A stretch of DNA of 61,868 nucleotides from Bacteroides sp. (GTDB lineage Bacteria > Bacteroidota > Bacteroidia > Bacteroidales > Muribaculaceae), in contig JAAVDO010000002.1 in the NCBI GenBank assembly GCA_014801735.1, forward strand, positions 1 to 61,868. The letters run 5' to 3'. The notes below the pieces were generated by a model. The model was not told where the DNA came from. It worked only from the letters and a program-made list of their open reading frames with translations, and made no database searches. The position numbers and the translations under genes are program-made. Within the stretch, counting starts at the first letter, position 1. Each line of letters opens with the position of its first letter. Positions 28,270 through 37,817 of this stretch are shown here, piece after piece.

Positions 28270-29022
28270 ATGGATCAGCGATTCAATCGCCTCGAACTCC
28301 TCACCGGCGCACCCGCGCTCTCCGCTCTCCGCTCCACTCGCGTAATAGTTTTCGGTCTCGGTGGCGTAGGAAGCTGGACGGCCGAAGCACTTGCCCGTTC
28401 CGCCGTTGGACATATATCCCTTGTTGATGCCGATTCTGTAGCTCTCTCCAATATCAATCGCCAGCTTCCCGCACTTTCATCGACTGTTGGCATTTCCAAA
28501 GCCGAATTGCTTGCCCGACGCATCGCCGACATCAATCCCGACTGTGAAGTCACGGTCCACCCCGTGCGTTATTCAGCCGAAAACGCCGATACCTTCCCCC
28601 TCGAATCATACGATTATATTATTGACGCAATCGATTCCCTGGCCGACAAACAACTCCTGATTCTCCGAGCAACCTCTTGCCACCGTCCTCGCCTTTTTTC
28701 CTCGATGGGTGCCGCACTCAAGATGGATCCCTCGCGCATTCAGGTTAACGAATTTTGGAAAGTCACCGGCGACCCTCTCGCCGCAGCACTACGCCGCCGA
28801 TTCCGCAAGTCCGCCATTCTTCCACGCCGGAAATTCAAATGCGTGTTCAGCGATGAGCTTCTCACCAATCACCCCCTCCAAGATGATTACGGTCCCGATC
28901 CGGCTATGTCCTTCGGCAAAGTAGCCACCAACGGTGCCGTCTGCCATATCACCGCCATTTTCGGTATGACTCTTGCCTCACTGGTGATCCGCGACGTCGT
29001 TTCAGTCTCTTCCCGCCTATAA
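28270..29022 (+). CDS. tcdA: tRNA threonylcarbamoyladenosine dehydratase
   Basis: ThiF/E1-like enzyme of 250 residues that uses ATP to cyclise the t6A modification at position 37 of tRNAs. The nucleotide motif GLGGVGSW (29-36), the LVDADSVALSNINRQ block and YDYIIDAIDSLADK are the standard TcdA marks. The ATG at 28270 fits the usual start (MDQRFNRLELLTG); a longer in-frame start at 28144 would overlap the preceding gene and adds no conserved sequence. Confidence 0.92.
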   Translation: MDQRFNRLELLTGAPALSALRSTRVIVFGLGGVGSWTAEALARSAVGHISLVDADSVALSNINRQLPALSSTVGISKAELLARRIADINPDCEVTVHPVRYSAENADTFPLESYDYIIDAIDSLADKQLLILRATSCHRPRLFSSMGAALKMDPSRIQVNEFWKVTGDPLAAALRRRFRKSAILPRRKFKCVFSDELLTNHPLQDDYGPDPAMSFGKVATNGAVCHITAIFGMTLASLVIRDVVSVSSRL

Positions 29023-29086
29023 TTCCAACACGGCACGTTCCACAACTTTTTTTGCCATAATCTGCCACTGTTATCCATATATTTAC

Positions 29087-29094
29087 TAATTTTG
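29087..29094 (+). promoter_or_regulatory. -7 element before the dCMP deaminase gene
   Basis: TAATTTTG matches the consensus. The -33 position holds no TTTG. The predicted leader is about 75 bases. Confidence 0.45.
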
Positions 29095-29176
29095 CCACCG
29101 ATAATCACCCCTCTCCGGTGATCCCGACTTTAACCGATCAAGAAGCTACGGCAAAAATTACAATTTCACTCGTGCA

Positions 29177-29605
29177 ATGGATACACGCATAAAGCAGGAT
29201 ACCCTCGACCGCCGTTACCTGCGCATGGCTCGCATCTGGGCCGAAAATTCCTATTGTGTCAGGCGGCAGGTCGGTGCGCTGATGGTCAAAGACCGAATGA
29301 TTATCTCCGACGGCTTCAATGGCACACCCGTAGGATTCGAGAATGTTTGCGAGGATGCCGACGGTCTGACCAAGCCCTACGTGCTCCATGCCGAGGCTAA
29401 CGCAATCACCAAAGTTGCTCAGAGCAATAACTCCAGTCAGGGTGCGACACTATACGTCACGGCTTCGCCCTGTCTCGAGTGTGCCAAACTGATCATTCAG
29501 GCAGGCATCAGGCGCGTGGTTTACGCCGACAGCTATCGGCTCGACGATGGTGTTACCCTTCTGCGCCGTGCCGGAATCGAGTGCCGTCAGCTTTCCGACA
29601 TCTGA
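29177..29605 (+). CDS. dCMP deaminase family protein
   Basis: Cytoplasmic zinc deaminase of 142 residues (ComEB/dCMP type) that turns dCMP into dUMP for thymidylate synthesis. The zinc site is HAE (71-73) and PCLEC (98-102). GFNGTPVGFENVCED is the substrate-binding block of the family. The ctp-type protease gene starts 85 bases downstream on the same strand. Confidence 0.92.
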   Translation: MDTRIKQDTLDRRYLRMARIWAENSYCVRRQVGALMVKDRMIISDGFNGTPVGFENVCEDADGLTKPYVLHAEANAITKVAQSNNSSQGATLYVTASPCLECAKLIIQAGIRRVVYADSYRLDDGVTLLRRAGIECRQLSDI

Positions 29606-29690
29606 TCTTCGCGCTCGCCTCGATTTATCATTTCGATACCATTCAATTCACACTACGATTAGCAGGATTAGCTGCAAACACAACTCAATA

Positions 29691-31364
29691 ATGAAACCAA
29701 ACACAAAGAAGACTGCCGTATGGCTGCCCGTGACGGTAGCTCTTTCGGTTGCTCTCGGAATCTGGATCGGAAACGCTTTCAGCAATCCTTCCAATCGGCA
29801 GTCAGCCGGTATCAGGAAACTCTCAGGCATACTCGATCTGGTCAATTCCCTTTATGTCGACAAAGTCGATACCGATTCTCTCATCGAGATGTCACTATCC
29901 GATTTCATGGCCAAGCTTGATCCACACTCTGTCTATATCCCGGCAAGCGACCTTCAGGCCGTCAACGAGGAACTCGACGGTTCTTTCAGCGGTATCGGAG
30001 TTGTCTTCACAATCCTTCACGACACCATCGTTGTCAACGAAGTAGTTTCCGGTGGCCCCAGCGAGAGGGTCGGCCTGATGCCTGGCGACCGTATTGTCAC
30101 CATCGACGATAGTATTGCCTCCGGTCCCGGATGGGATCAGGCACGTATTCTCCGAACTCTCCGGGGTGAGAAGGGCACCGAAGTGCGTCTCGGCATCCGC
30201 CGTTCCACTTCCGGCGACAAGCTCCTCCCCTACACTATCGAACGCGGCGATATCCCCGTCACCTCGATCGACGCTTCCTATATGATCGAACCTGAAGTCG
30301 GTTATGTTCGTGTCAACAAATTCGGACGAACCACCTACGACGAATTTTTCACTTCGCTCGTTCAGCTCTCCGCTCAGGGCGCAAAGAAATTCATTGTCGA
30401 TCTGCGCAGCAACACCGGCGGCTTCATGGAGATCGCCAATCTCATGGCCAACGAGTTTCTGCCCCGTGGCGCGCGGATCGTCTCCATGCGCGGACGCAAT
30501 GATGGCGATGAGAGTGTGATCTATGCCGATGGCCACGGCACTTTCCTCGATTCCGAACTCGTCGTGCTCATCGACGAATATTCGGCAAGTTCAAGCGAGA
30601 TTTTTGCCGGAGCTATTCAGGACAACGACCGCGGTCTTGTTATCGGTCGCCGCTCTTTCGGCAAGGGTCTTGTGCAGCGTCAGATCGATCTGCCCGACAG
30701 CAGCGCCCTGCGCCTCACCACTGCCCGCTACTACACCCCCTCCGGCCGTTGCATCCAAAAACGCTACACTCTCGGTGGCGACTCTGAGTATGAGCTCGAC
30801 CTGCTCAACCGTATGTCGCATGGCGAGACTATGAGCGTCGACTCGATCAAGGTCGACCGTTCTCAGGTCTATTCCACCATGGGAGGCCGTACCGTCTACG
30901 GCGGCGGTGGTATTCTGCCCGATATCTTTGTGCCCACCGACACAAGCGGCTTATCCAAATACTACTTCAACGTAGCCAATGCCGGTCTGCTTCAGAAATA
31001 CGCTTTCGACTATGTCGATGCCAACCGTTCTGTGCTCGAAAACACCAAAGACGTCAGCGAACTGCTGTCGACTCTCCCCGCCGACAGCGATCTGCTCTAT
31101 TCGTTTGTGCAATACGCCCATTCCGAAGCCAAGATTCCCGTACAGTGGTACTACATAAACATTTCCCGCAACCTGATCGTTAATCTTCTGAAGGCACTCA
31201 TTGCCCGCGACATATACGGTGTCAATGGTTACTTCTCTGTTGTCAATCCCGAAGATCCAACTGTGATTAAGGCTCTCGACGAGATTGCTGCCGGCACAGC
31301 CGCATTCCCCGTCACTACCTATCTTGATCTCGACCGGAAAGACACCGGCGAAGCCGACTACTGA
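29691..31364 (+). CDS. S41 C-terminal processing protease
   Basis: Envelope serine protease of 557 residues (CtpA/Prc family). One N-terminal membrane anchor (about 9-30) is followed by a helical region, a PDZ domain (about 85-170; GIGVVF and GGPSERVGLMPGDRI) and the S41 domain. The catalytic serine lies in the YSASSSEIFAGAI segment (about 297-309) and the lysine is K325 in SFGKGLVQ. It should trim C-termini of periplasmic proteins. I chose the ATG at 29691; a longer frame starting inside the dCMP deaminase gene at 29547 is not supported. Confidence 0.92.
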   Translation: MKPNTKKTAVWLPVTVALSVALGIWIGNAFSNPSNRQSAGIRKLSGILDLVNSLYVDKVDTDSLIEMSLSDFMAKLDPHSVYIPASDLQAVNEELDGSFSGIGVVFTILHDTIVVNEVVSGGPSERVGLMPGDRIVTIDDSIASGPGWDQARILRTLRGEKGTEVRLGIRRSTSGDKLLPYTIERGDIPVTSIDASYMIEPEVGYVRVNKFGRTTYDEFFTSLVQLSAQGAKKFIVDLRSNTGGFMEIANLMANEFLPRGARIVSMRGRNDGDESVIYADGHGTFLDSELVVLIDEYSASSSEIFAGAIQDNDRGLVIGRRSFGKGLVQRQIDLPDSSALRLTTARYYTPSGRCIQKRYTLGGDSEYELDLLNRMSHGETMSVDSIKVDRSQVYSTMGGRTVYGGGGILPDIFVPTDTSGLSKYYFNVANAGLLQKYAFDYVDANRSVLENTKDVSELLSTLPADSDLLYSFVQYAHSEAKIPVQWYYINISRNLIVNLLKALIARDIYGVNGYFSVVNPEDPTVIKALDEIAAGTAAFPVTTYLDLDRKDTGEADY

Positions 31365-31483
31365 GTATTGTTGCATATTCAGGCAGATGTGTCCGCGTTT
31401 TTGTAACTTAGTGTTCCATTGGTCTCATCTCTCCCTGCGTCTGTAGGCGCAAGCGTCTCTGATGAGCACATTAATTTTACTCG

Positions 31484-32035
31484 ATGAAAAAAGAAGATAT
31501 CCGTCGGCAGATTCGTGCCTGCAAGGCCCTTCTCGACGACGCCGACCGCGCCGCCGCGGCCGATTCGGTTTTCGAACGTCTGCAGCAGCTTGCTGCTTTC
31601 ACTCTTGCCGATACCATCCTGATGTATCACTCTCTGCCTGATGAACTCTCTACTCACCGTTTCATCGACAGATGGGCTTCCCGCAAGCGCTTTTTCCTGC
31701 CGAGAGTCAACGGCGTTGATCTCGACATTCTGCCCTACGACCGCTCCCGTCTGAGTCTCGGTGCATTCCAGATTGAAGAACCCGAGGGCGACGACACCGT
31801 TGGCATCGACCACATCGAGATGGTTGTGGTTCCCGCAATAGCCTACGATCGCAATGGCAATCGCGTAGGACGCGGCAAAGGCTATTACGACCGTCTGTTG
31901 CGCGACACACGTGCATTGAAAGTCGGCGTTGCCTACGATTTCCAGCTTGTCGACGAAATCGAGACTGAACCACACGATGTAGGTGTCGACATTGTGATCA
32001 CTCCCGGTGCGACAATCACCATACATCGTCGCTGA
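31484..32035 (+). CDS. 5-formyltetrahydrofolate cyclo-ligase
   Basis: Cytoplasmic folate enzyme of 183 residues that converts 5-formyl-THF to 5,10-methenyl-THF with ATP. The N-terminal Lys/Arg helix (KKEDIRRQIRACKALL), the MYHSLPDELST segment and the phosphate-binding motif GRGKGYYD (129-136) define the family. It follows the protease gene at a gap of about 120 bases and may be read through from it. Confidence 0.93.
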   Translation: MKKEDIRRQIRACKALLDDADRAAAADSVFERLQQLAAFTLADTILMYHSLPDELSTHRFIDRWASRKRFFLPRVNGVDLDILPYDRSRLSLGAFQIEEPEGDDTVGIDHIEMVVVPAIAYDRNGNRVGRGKGYYDRLLRDTRALKVGVAYDFQLVDEIETEPHDVGVDIVITPGATITIHRR

Positions 32036-32105
32036 GCCTGTCCCTCCTCACTCGGTAGAGGGCCCGCGCTTTTCAAATCATCCCCATCTTTAGGAATATT
32101 TTTAG

Positions 32106-32113
32106 TAATTTTG
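32106..32113 (+). promoter_or_regulatory. -7 element of the ABC-F gene
   Basis: TAATTTTG matches the consensus; no -33 element is clear. The predicted leader is about 85 bases. Confidence 0.45.
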
Positions 32114-32201
32114 CAGTCTCGCCAGCTCTTAGTCGGCGGGATTGCTTTTTTAAGCCGGTTCCCGGTTTAGTTTTCACTCATTTAGCAGCTATCCGACAGT
32201 A

Positions 32202-34172
32202 ATGGTCAATATTCAGAATCTAAGCGTTGAGTTCAGCGCCAAATCGCTCTTCGACAATGTCAGCTTCACTATCAACAAACGCGACAGGATTGCCCTTGTC
32301 GGCAAGAATGGTGCAGGCAAATCCACGATGCTGAAGATTATTGCCGGTCTGCAGAATCCTACGTCCGGAACGGTAGCGGTTGCTCGCGATATGACTGTCG
32401 GCTACCTCCCCCAGCAGATGGTTCTCTCCGACGATTCTACTGCTATCGAGGAGGCACGCAAAGCGTTTGCTCACCTCGACAGAATGCGCACGCGCCTCGA
32501 CGAGCTCAACCGCGAACTGGCCGAACGCACCGATTTCGAATCAGAGTCTTACCAGCAGCTCATCGACGCGATGACCTCACTTTCCGAGCGCATCGCTATG
32601 GAGGAGACCGATAGCAGTGAGGCGGAGATCGAAAAGACCCTGCTCGGACTCGGGTTCTCGCGCAGCGATTTCTCGCGTCCCACTTCCGAATTCAGTGGCG
32701 GCTGGCGTATGCGTATCGAGCTTGCAAAGATTCTGCTTGCTCGCCCCGATCTCCTGTTGCTCGACGAGCCGACCAACCACCTCGACATCGAGTCGATCCA
32801 GTGGCTCGAGAATTTCCTCATCACGAAAGCCAGAGCCGTTGTCCTCGTGAGCCACGACCGTGCTTTCATCGACAACGTCACCAACCGCACTATCGAGATT
32901 TCTCTTGGCAAGATCTATGACTATTCTGTCAACTATTCCCGATATGTTCAGCTCCGTGCCGAACGTCTCGAACAGCAGATGCGTGCCTATCGCAATCAGC
33001 AGAAGCAGATCCAGGAGACTGAGGATTTCATTGAGCGTTTCCGCTACAAGGCCACCAAGAGTGTTCAGGTCCAGAGCCGCATCAAGCAGCTCGCCAAGAT
33101 CGAGCGCATCGAGGTCGACGAGGTCGATACCTCCCATCTTAATCTCCGCTTCCCCCCGGCTCCCCGCTCTGGCGACTACCCAGTCATCGCCGACGATCTC
33201 GGTAAAGCCTATGGCGACCATCAGGTCTTCGATCACGCCACTTTCACCATCAAGCGCGGTGAAAAGGTTGCTTTTGTCGGCAAGAATGGCGAGGGAAAGT
33301 CTACGCTCGTCAAGTGTATCATGAACGAGATCCCCTACACTGGCACCCTGAAAATCGGCCACAACGTCCGCATCGGATATTTCGCCCAGAACCAGGCGCA
33401 GTTGCTCGATGGCGATATTACCGTCTTCGATACCATCGACCGCGTGGCTACCGGCGATATCCGCACTAAGATCCGCGATATTCTCGGTGCTTTCATGTTC
33501 GGTGGTGAGGCTTCCGACAAGAAGGTCAAAGTTCTTTCCGGTGGCGAGAAAACTCGCCTTGCCATGATCCGGTTGCTTCTCGAACCCGTCAATCTGCTCA
33601 TTCTCGACGAGCCCACCAATCATCTCGACATTAAGACTAAGGATATCCTGAAGCAGGCGATCAAGGATTTCAACGGCACGGTAATCGTCGTGAGCCACGA
33701 CCGCGATTTCCTCGATGGTCTCGTAGAGAAAGTCTACGAATTTGGAGGCGGCAAGGTGCGCGAGTGTCTGGGTGGAATCTATGAGTTTCTTGAAAAGAAA
33801 AAACTCTCGAGTCTTCAGGAGCTCGAGCTCTCCAAGAGCCCTTCGGCTGCTTCGCCTGCCCCCTCTAAGGAGCGACATGCCGACTCAGCTCCTTCACCCG
33901 ACTCAGCTAATGCTGTCCCCGCTCGTTCCGGCCGTTCCTATGCCGAGCAGCGCGAGCACGATAAACTCGTTCGCCGTGCCCGTAAGAAAGTCGAGGATGC
34001 TGAGGCTGAGGTTAGCAGACTTGAGGCCGAGGTCGCTGCTGTCGAAGCCGAGATGGCGGCGGGCGAATACACTCCTGAGATAGCTGCCCGCCACGCTGAT
34101 TCTCAGAAAAAGCTCGACAATGCCATGAGCCTTTGGGAACTCGCTCAGCTCGACCTCGATTCTCTGCAGTGA
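32202..34172 (+). CDS. ABC-F ribosome-associated ATPase
   Basis: Soluble tandem ABC ATPase of 656 residues with no membrane domain. The first cassette has Walker A GKNGAGKST (34-42) and signature SGGWRMRIELAK; the second has GKNGEGKST (about 362-370) and LSGGEKTRLAMIRL. Between them is the long charged linker typical of translation factors. The C-terminal part (about 550-656) is a Ser/Pro/Ala linker and a coiled coil (EDAEAEVSRLEAEVAAVEAE), as in Uup-type proteins. It most likely acts on stalled ribosomes. Antibiotic protection is possible for this family, but nothing here points to it. It converges with the nitroreductase gene, with only 2 bases between the stop codons. Confidence 0.88.
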   Translation: MVNIQNLSVEFSAKSLFDNVSFTINKRDRIALVGKNGAGKSTMLKIIAGLQNPTSGTVAVARDMTVGYLPQQMVLSDDSTAIEEARKAFAHLDRMRTRLDELNRELAERTDFESESYQQLIDAMTSLSERIAMEETDSSEAEIEKTLLGLGFSRSDFSRPTSEFSGGWRMRIELAKILLARPDLLLLDEPTNHLDIESIQWLENFLITKARAVVLVSHDRAFIDNVTNRTIEISLGKIYDYSVNYSRYVQLRAERLEQQMRAYRNQQKQIQETEDFIERFRYKATKSVQVQSRIKQLAKIERIEVDEVDTSHLNLRFPPAPRSGDYPVIADDLGKAYGDHQVFDHATFTIKRGEKVAFVGKNGEGKSTLVKCIMNEIPYTGTLKIGHNVRIGYFAQNQAQLLDGDITVFDTIDRVATGDIRTKIRDILGAFMFGGEASDKKVKVLSGGEKTRLAMIRLLLEPVNLLILDEPTNHLDIKTKDILKQAIKDFNGTVIVVSHDRDFLDGLVEKVYEFGGGKVRECLGGIYEFLEKKKLSSLQELELSKSPSAASPAPSKERHADSAPSPDSANAVPARSGRSYAEQREHDKLVRRARKKVEDAEAEVSRLEAEVAAVEAEMAAGEYTPEIAARHADSQKKLDNAMSLWELAQLDLDSLQ

Positions 34173-34174
34173 GT

Positions 34175-34927
34175 TTATTCAGGCATCTTGTAGCCCGCTG
34201 ACTTGATAAACTCCATCAGCACTTTTGAGAAGTGCTCGTTGTTGCCACGCGGATATCTCACGTCCGTGAACACCTGTGCGAGCGTCTCCATGCCGTTTTC
34301 AGCAACGAACTTCTTGCTGTCTTCTCTATCCTCTTTTTCTGCATACAGTTCTTTCAGTTTCTCATCGCTCACGTCATCATACGTCTCCTCATGGATGAAT
34401 GCTTCCGACGGAAGTCTGCCCGGATCCTCGGCCTTTTCCTCGGGCCAACCCAATGTGACCGTTATCACTGGCACAACCAGTGTCGGCAGATTGAGCTTCT
34501 CGGCAATCATCGGAGCGTTATAGGTCGTTGTCCCTAAATAGCAGGTGCCGAGTCCCCTCATTTCAGCGAGCGTGACGAATTGTTGCGCCACAATAGTCGT
34601 ATCCAATATCGCAGTCACCAGTGATTGCAGGTTGTCATAACATGGCTCGGCGTTGCTCAGCGTGCACCAGCGGCTGAATCTGTTGAAGTCGGCACAGAAT
34701 GTCAGCACTACCTTTGCATTCATGATAGCTGGCTGGTTGAAATGAGCCGGGGCAAGAGTGGCCTTCTTCTCATCATCGCGTGTGATCACTACGCTGTAAA
34801 GTTGCATGTTTCCGGTAGTCGGTGCATTGGCAGCCAGGGCCAGCAGTTCTTTAACGGTTTTGTCGTCTACGGCCTGGTCGCTGTAGCGTCGTATGCTTCT
34901 TCTGTTTTTGAAATAATCTTCGCTCAT
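34175..34927 (-). CDS. Nitroreductase-family flavoenzyme
   Basis: Cytoplasmic FMN-dependent oxidoreductase of 250 residues, NfsA/FRP-like in length. Marks are RRSIRRYSD at the N-terminus, LALAANAPTTGNMQLYS, the GLGTCYLGTT block and VVPVITVTLGWPEEKAEDPGRLP. The physiological electron acceptor is unknown. The ATG at 34927 was chosen because a perfect -7 element (34955-34948) lies inside the 19-codon extension that an upstream start at 34984 would add, so that extension would not be transcribed. Confidence 0.87.
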   Translation of the reverse strand: MSEDYFKNRRSIRRYSDQAVDDKTVKELLALAANAPTTGNMQLYSVVITRDDEKKATLAPAHFNQPAIMNAKVVLTFCADFNRFSRWCTLSNAEPCYDNLQSLVTAILDTTIVAQQFVTLAEMRGLGTCYLGTTTYNAPMIAEKLNLPTLVVPVITVTLGWPEEKAEDPGRLPSEAFIHEETYDDVSDEKLKELYAEKEDREDSKKFVAENGMETLAQVFTDVRYPRGNNEHFSKVLMEFIKSAGYKMPE

Positions 34928-34947
34928 ATTTGTGTTGATTGTTTTTG

Positions 34948-34955
34948 CAAAAGTA
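34948..34955 (-). promoter_or_regulatory. -7 element of the nitroreductase gene
   Basis: TACTTTTG on the minus strand matches the consensus and lies 20 bases before the ATG at 34927. It decides the start of this gene. No -33 TTTG is seen. Confidence 0.5.
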
Positions 34956-35090
34956 GTAATTATCCCTATACATTCAGTGCGCACCTGACCCTAACGTTCC
35001 ATTTTCTACCCCTTATTTTGTGTCGGCTTCAGGTTTTCGACAACTTTATCATCTCCCCATTTTCGTATATTATTGATTTTCAGCATTAAG

Positions 35091-35124
35091 TTATCACAAA
35101 TCGGAAAACTTATCTACAAATCCG
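35091..35124 (+). repeat. Direct repeat resembling DnaA boxes upstream of nrdJ
   Basis: TTATCACAAATCGG (35091-35104) and TTATCTACAAATCCG (35110-35124) are near-copies 19 bases apart. Each starts close to the DnaA box TTATCCACA (one substitution or one missing base). They lie about 120-150 bases before the nrdJ start and upstream of a weak -7 element (CACCTTTG at 35167-35174). Confidence 0.45.
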
Positions 35125-35242
35125 TATTTTTAACCCTGCAGATTAGGCCAACCCGAAAATTTATCCCACCTTTGCACCGCTATACTTTCTACAACTCTTT
35201 CTACACCTGTTTTACCAGTCGTTAAACATCAATTCTAAGATA

Positions 35243-37777
35243 GTGGAACAGCCAGTCTATACCTACGACGAGGCCTACAGGGCCTCTCTCGACTATTTCG
35301 ACGGCGACGAGCTTGCGGCTCGCGTCTGGGTCAGCAAATACGCGCTCAAAGATTCTTTCGGAAACATCTTTGAGAAATCTCCTGCCGACATGCATGGCCG
35401 TATTGCCCGCGAGCTTGCCCGTATCGAGGCAAAATATCCGGTCCCTATGTCCGAGTCCGAGATTTTTTCCCTACTCGACAAATTCCGCTATATAATCCCT
35501 CAGGGCAGCCCCATGACCGGAATCGGAAACAATCATCAGGTAGCTTCCCTGAGTAATTGCTTCGTTATCGGTCTCGACGGAAAGCCCGACAGCTACGGTG
35601 GTGTGATAAAAATCGACGAAGAACAGGTGCAGCTCATGAAGCGCCGCGGTGGTGTGGGTCACGACCTCTCTCATATCCGCCCCAAGGGTACTCCGGTCAA
35701 GAATTCAGCCCTCACTTCTACCGGTCTCGTGCCCTTCATGGAGCGTTACAGCAACTCGACCCGCGAGGTCGCCCAGGATGGACGTCGTGGAGCCCTTATG
35801 CTCACGGTTTCGATCAAGCACCCCGACGCCGAGAAATTTATTGATGCCAAAATGGAAGAGGGCAAAGTCACCGGTGCCAACGTCTCTGTGCGAATCGACG
35901 ACGATTTCATGCAGGCTGCTACTACCGGTGGCACATATCTCCAGCAGTTCCCCGTCAATGCCGAGAAACCCGACGTGGTCAAGCCGGTCGACGCCCCCAA
36001 ACTCTGGGCCAAGATCATCCACAATGCTTGGAAGTCGGCTGAACCCGGTGTTCTGTTCTGGGACACGATTCTGCGCGAGTCGGTGCCCGATTGTTATGCC
36101 GATCTCGGTTTCCAGACAATCTCAACCAATCCTTGCGGTGAGATTCCACTCTGCCCCTACGACAGTTGTCGTCTGCTTGCCATCAATCTCTACAGCTATG
36201 TGATCGATCCGTTCACCGACAAAGCTCGTTTCGATTTCTCCCTGCTTCGCGAACACACCATGAAAGCTCAGCGCATCATGGACGATATCATCGATCTCGA
36301 GATGGAAAAAATCGACATGATTCTCGAAAAGATCAAGTCTGATCCCGAGACAGCCGAAGTAAAGCAGACAGAGCTTCACCTGTGGCAGAAAATCCGCACA
36401 AAGACCCTTATGGGACGCCGCACAGGCGTGGGTACCACCGGCGAAGGCGATATGCTCGCAGCTCTAGGTCTGCGATACGGAACTCCCGAAGCTACCGACA
36501 TGTCCGAGAAAGTGCACCGCACCATCGCTCTTGCAGCCTATCGTTCGAGTGTGGATATGGCCAAGGAGCGCGGTGCTTTCGAGATATTCGATGCAGCTCG
36601 CGAAGTTGGCAATCCGTTCCTGCAGCGCATTGCCGAGGCCGATCCGAAGCTTGCTGAGGATATCCGCAAATACGGACGCCGCAATATTGCTTGTCTGACA
36701 ATCGCTCCTACCGGCACAACCAGTCTCATGACCCGTACCACTTCTGGTATCGAGCCTGTGTTCATGCCGGTCTACAAACGGCGCCGCAAGGTAAATCCCA
36801 ACGATACCGAAGTGCATGTTGATTTTGTCGACGACTCTGGTGATGCCTTCGAGGAATACATCGTTTACCATCCCAAATTCCTCACATGGATGCGGGTCAA
36901 CGGTATCGACTGCCGTCAGGACTACACTCAGGACGAGATCGATGCTCTCGTTGCCCGATCACCCTACTACAAAGCTACTGCCAACGATGTCGACTGGCTT
37001 GAGAAAGTGCGTATGCAGGGCCGGGTACAGAAATGGGTCGATCATTCGATCTCTGTTACCATCAATCTCCCAAATTCCGTCGACGAGGCTCTTGTAAACG
37101 CTCTCTATGTCGAGGCTTGGCGATCCGGCTGCAAAGGTTGCACCGTATATCGCGACGGTTCCCGTGCCGGTGTGCTCGTTGCAGCCGAGAAAAAGAAAAA
37201 TGAGCCTGCAAGGATACCGAATCCCACCGGTGTGTTGAAGCGTCCCATTGAACTTGAGGCCGATGTCGTCCGTTTCCAGAACAACAAGGAAAAATGGATC
37301 GCTTTCATTGGTCTTGTCGATGGTCGTCCCTACGAGATTTTCACCGGTCTGGCCGACGACGAGGATGGCATCTTTTGTCCCAAGTCGGTCACCCGTGGCA
37401 AGATCATCAAGGCTGTCGGAGCCGACGGCGTCAAGCGCTACGATTTCCAGTTTATCAACAAACGCGGCTACAAGACTACAATCGAAGGTCTTAGCGACAA
37501 GTTCAATCCCGAATACTGGAACTATGCCAAGCTCATTTCCGGTGTACTTCGCTATGGTATGCCTATCGATCAGGTCCTTAAGATGGTCGACAGCCTTCAG
37601 CTTGACTCTCAGTCGATCAACACATGGAAGATGGGTGTCGAGAGAGCTCTTAAGAAATATCTGCCCAACGGCATGAAAGCCACCGGCCAGCGTTGTCCCA
37701 ACTGTGGCAATGAATCTCTTGTGTATCAGGAAGGTTGCTTGATATGCACCTCTTGTGGCACTTCAAAATGCGGATAA
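35243..37777 (+). CDS. nrdJ: Class II (adenosylcobalamin-dependent) ribonucleotide reductase
   Basis: Cytoplasmic enzyme of 844 residues that reduces ribonucleotides to deoxyribonucleotides with a B12-derived radical, independent of oxygen. Signatures are SNCFVIGLDG (about 105), RRGGVGHDLSHIRP, NPCGEIPLCPYDSCRL (about 295-310), GVGTTGEGDMLAALG and the PTGTTSLMTRTTSGIEP loop. The C-terminus is a zinc ribbon with CPNCGN and CTSCGTSKCG, which supports re-reduction of the active site. The start is GTG at 35243. No cobalamin riboswitch is visible upstream. malQ follows 40 bases later. Confidence 0.94.
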   Translation: MEQPVYTYDEAYRASLDYFDGDELAARVWVSKYALKDSFGNIFEKSPADMHGRIARELARIEAKYPVPMSESEIFSLLDKFRYIIPQGSPMTGIGNNHQVASLSNCFVIGLDGKPDSYGGVIKIDEEQVQLMKRRGGVGHDLSHIRPKGTPVKNSALTSTGLVPFMERYSNSTREVAQDGRRGALMLTVSIKHPDAEKFIDAKMEEGKVTGANVSVRIDDDFMQAATTGGTYLQQFPVNAEKPDVVKPVDAPKLWAKIIHNAWKSAEPGVLFWDTILRESVPDCYADLGFQTISTNPCGEIPLCPYDSCRLLAINLYSYVIDPFTDKARFDFSLLREHTMKAQRIMDDIIDLEMEKIDMILEKIKSDPETAEVKQTELHLWQKIRTKTLMGRRTGVGTTGEGDMLAALGLRYGTPEATDMSEKVHRTIALAAYRSSVDMAKERGAFEIFDAAREVGNPFLQRIAEADPKLAEDIRKYGRRNIACLTIAPTGTTSLMTRTTSGIEPVFMPVYKRRRKVNPNDTEVHVDFVDDSGDAFEEYIVYHPKFLTWMRVNGIDCRQDYTQDEIDALVARSPYYKATANDVDWLEKVRMQGRVQKWVDHSISVTINLPNSVDEALVNALYVEAWRSGCKGCTVYRDGSRAGVLVAAEKKKNEPARIPNPTGVLKRPIELEADVVRFQNNKEKWIAFIGLVDGRPYEIFTGLADDEDGIFCPKSVTRGKIIKAVGADGVKRYDFQFINKRGYKTTIEGLSDKFNPEYWNYAKLISGVLRYGMPIDQVLKMVDSLQLDSQSINTWKMGVERALKKYLPNGMKATGQRCPNCGNESLVYQEGCLICTSCGTSKCG

Positions 37778-37817
37778 CCATATTCCTCTTTCACTTCTAC
37801 CTACATCTTTCACTCCC

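Noticed and set aside
35125..35242. Possible cobalamin riboswitch before nrdJ
   Set aside because: Class II reductases are often tested for one, but the leader is short and no B12-box-like sequence or extended pairing is visible.
37753..37772. Sigma-54 like sequence at the end of nrdJ (TGGCAC followed by TGC)
   Set aside because: The GG and GC are 11 bases apart rather than 10 and the site is inside coding sequence for the zinc ribbon.
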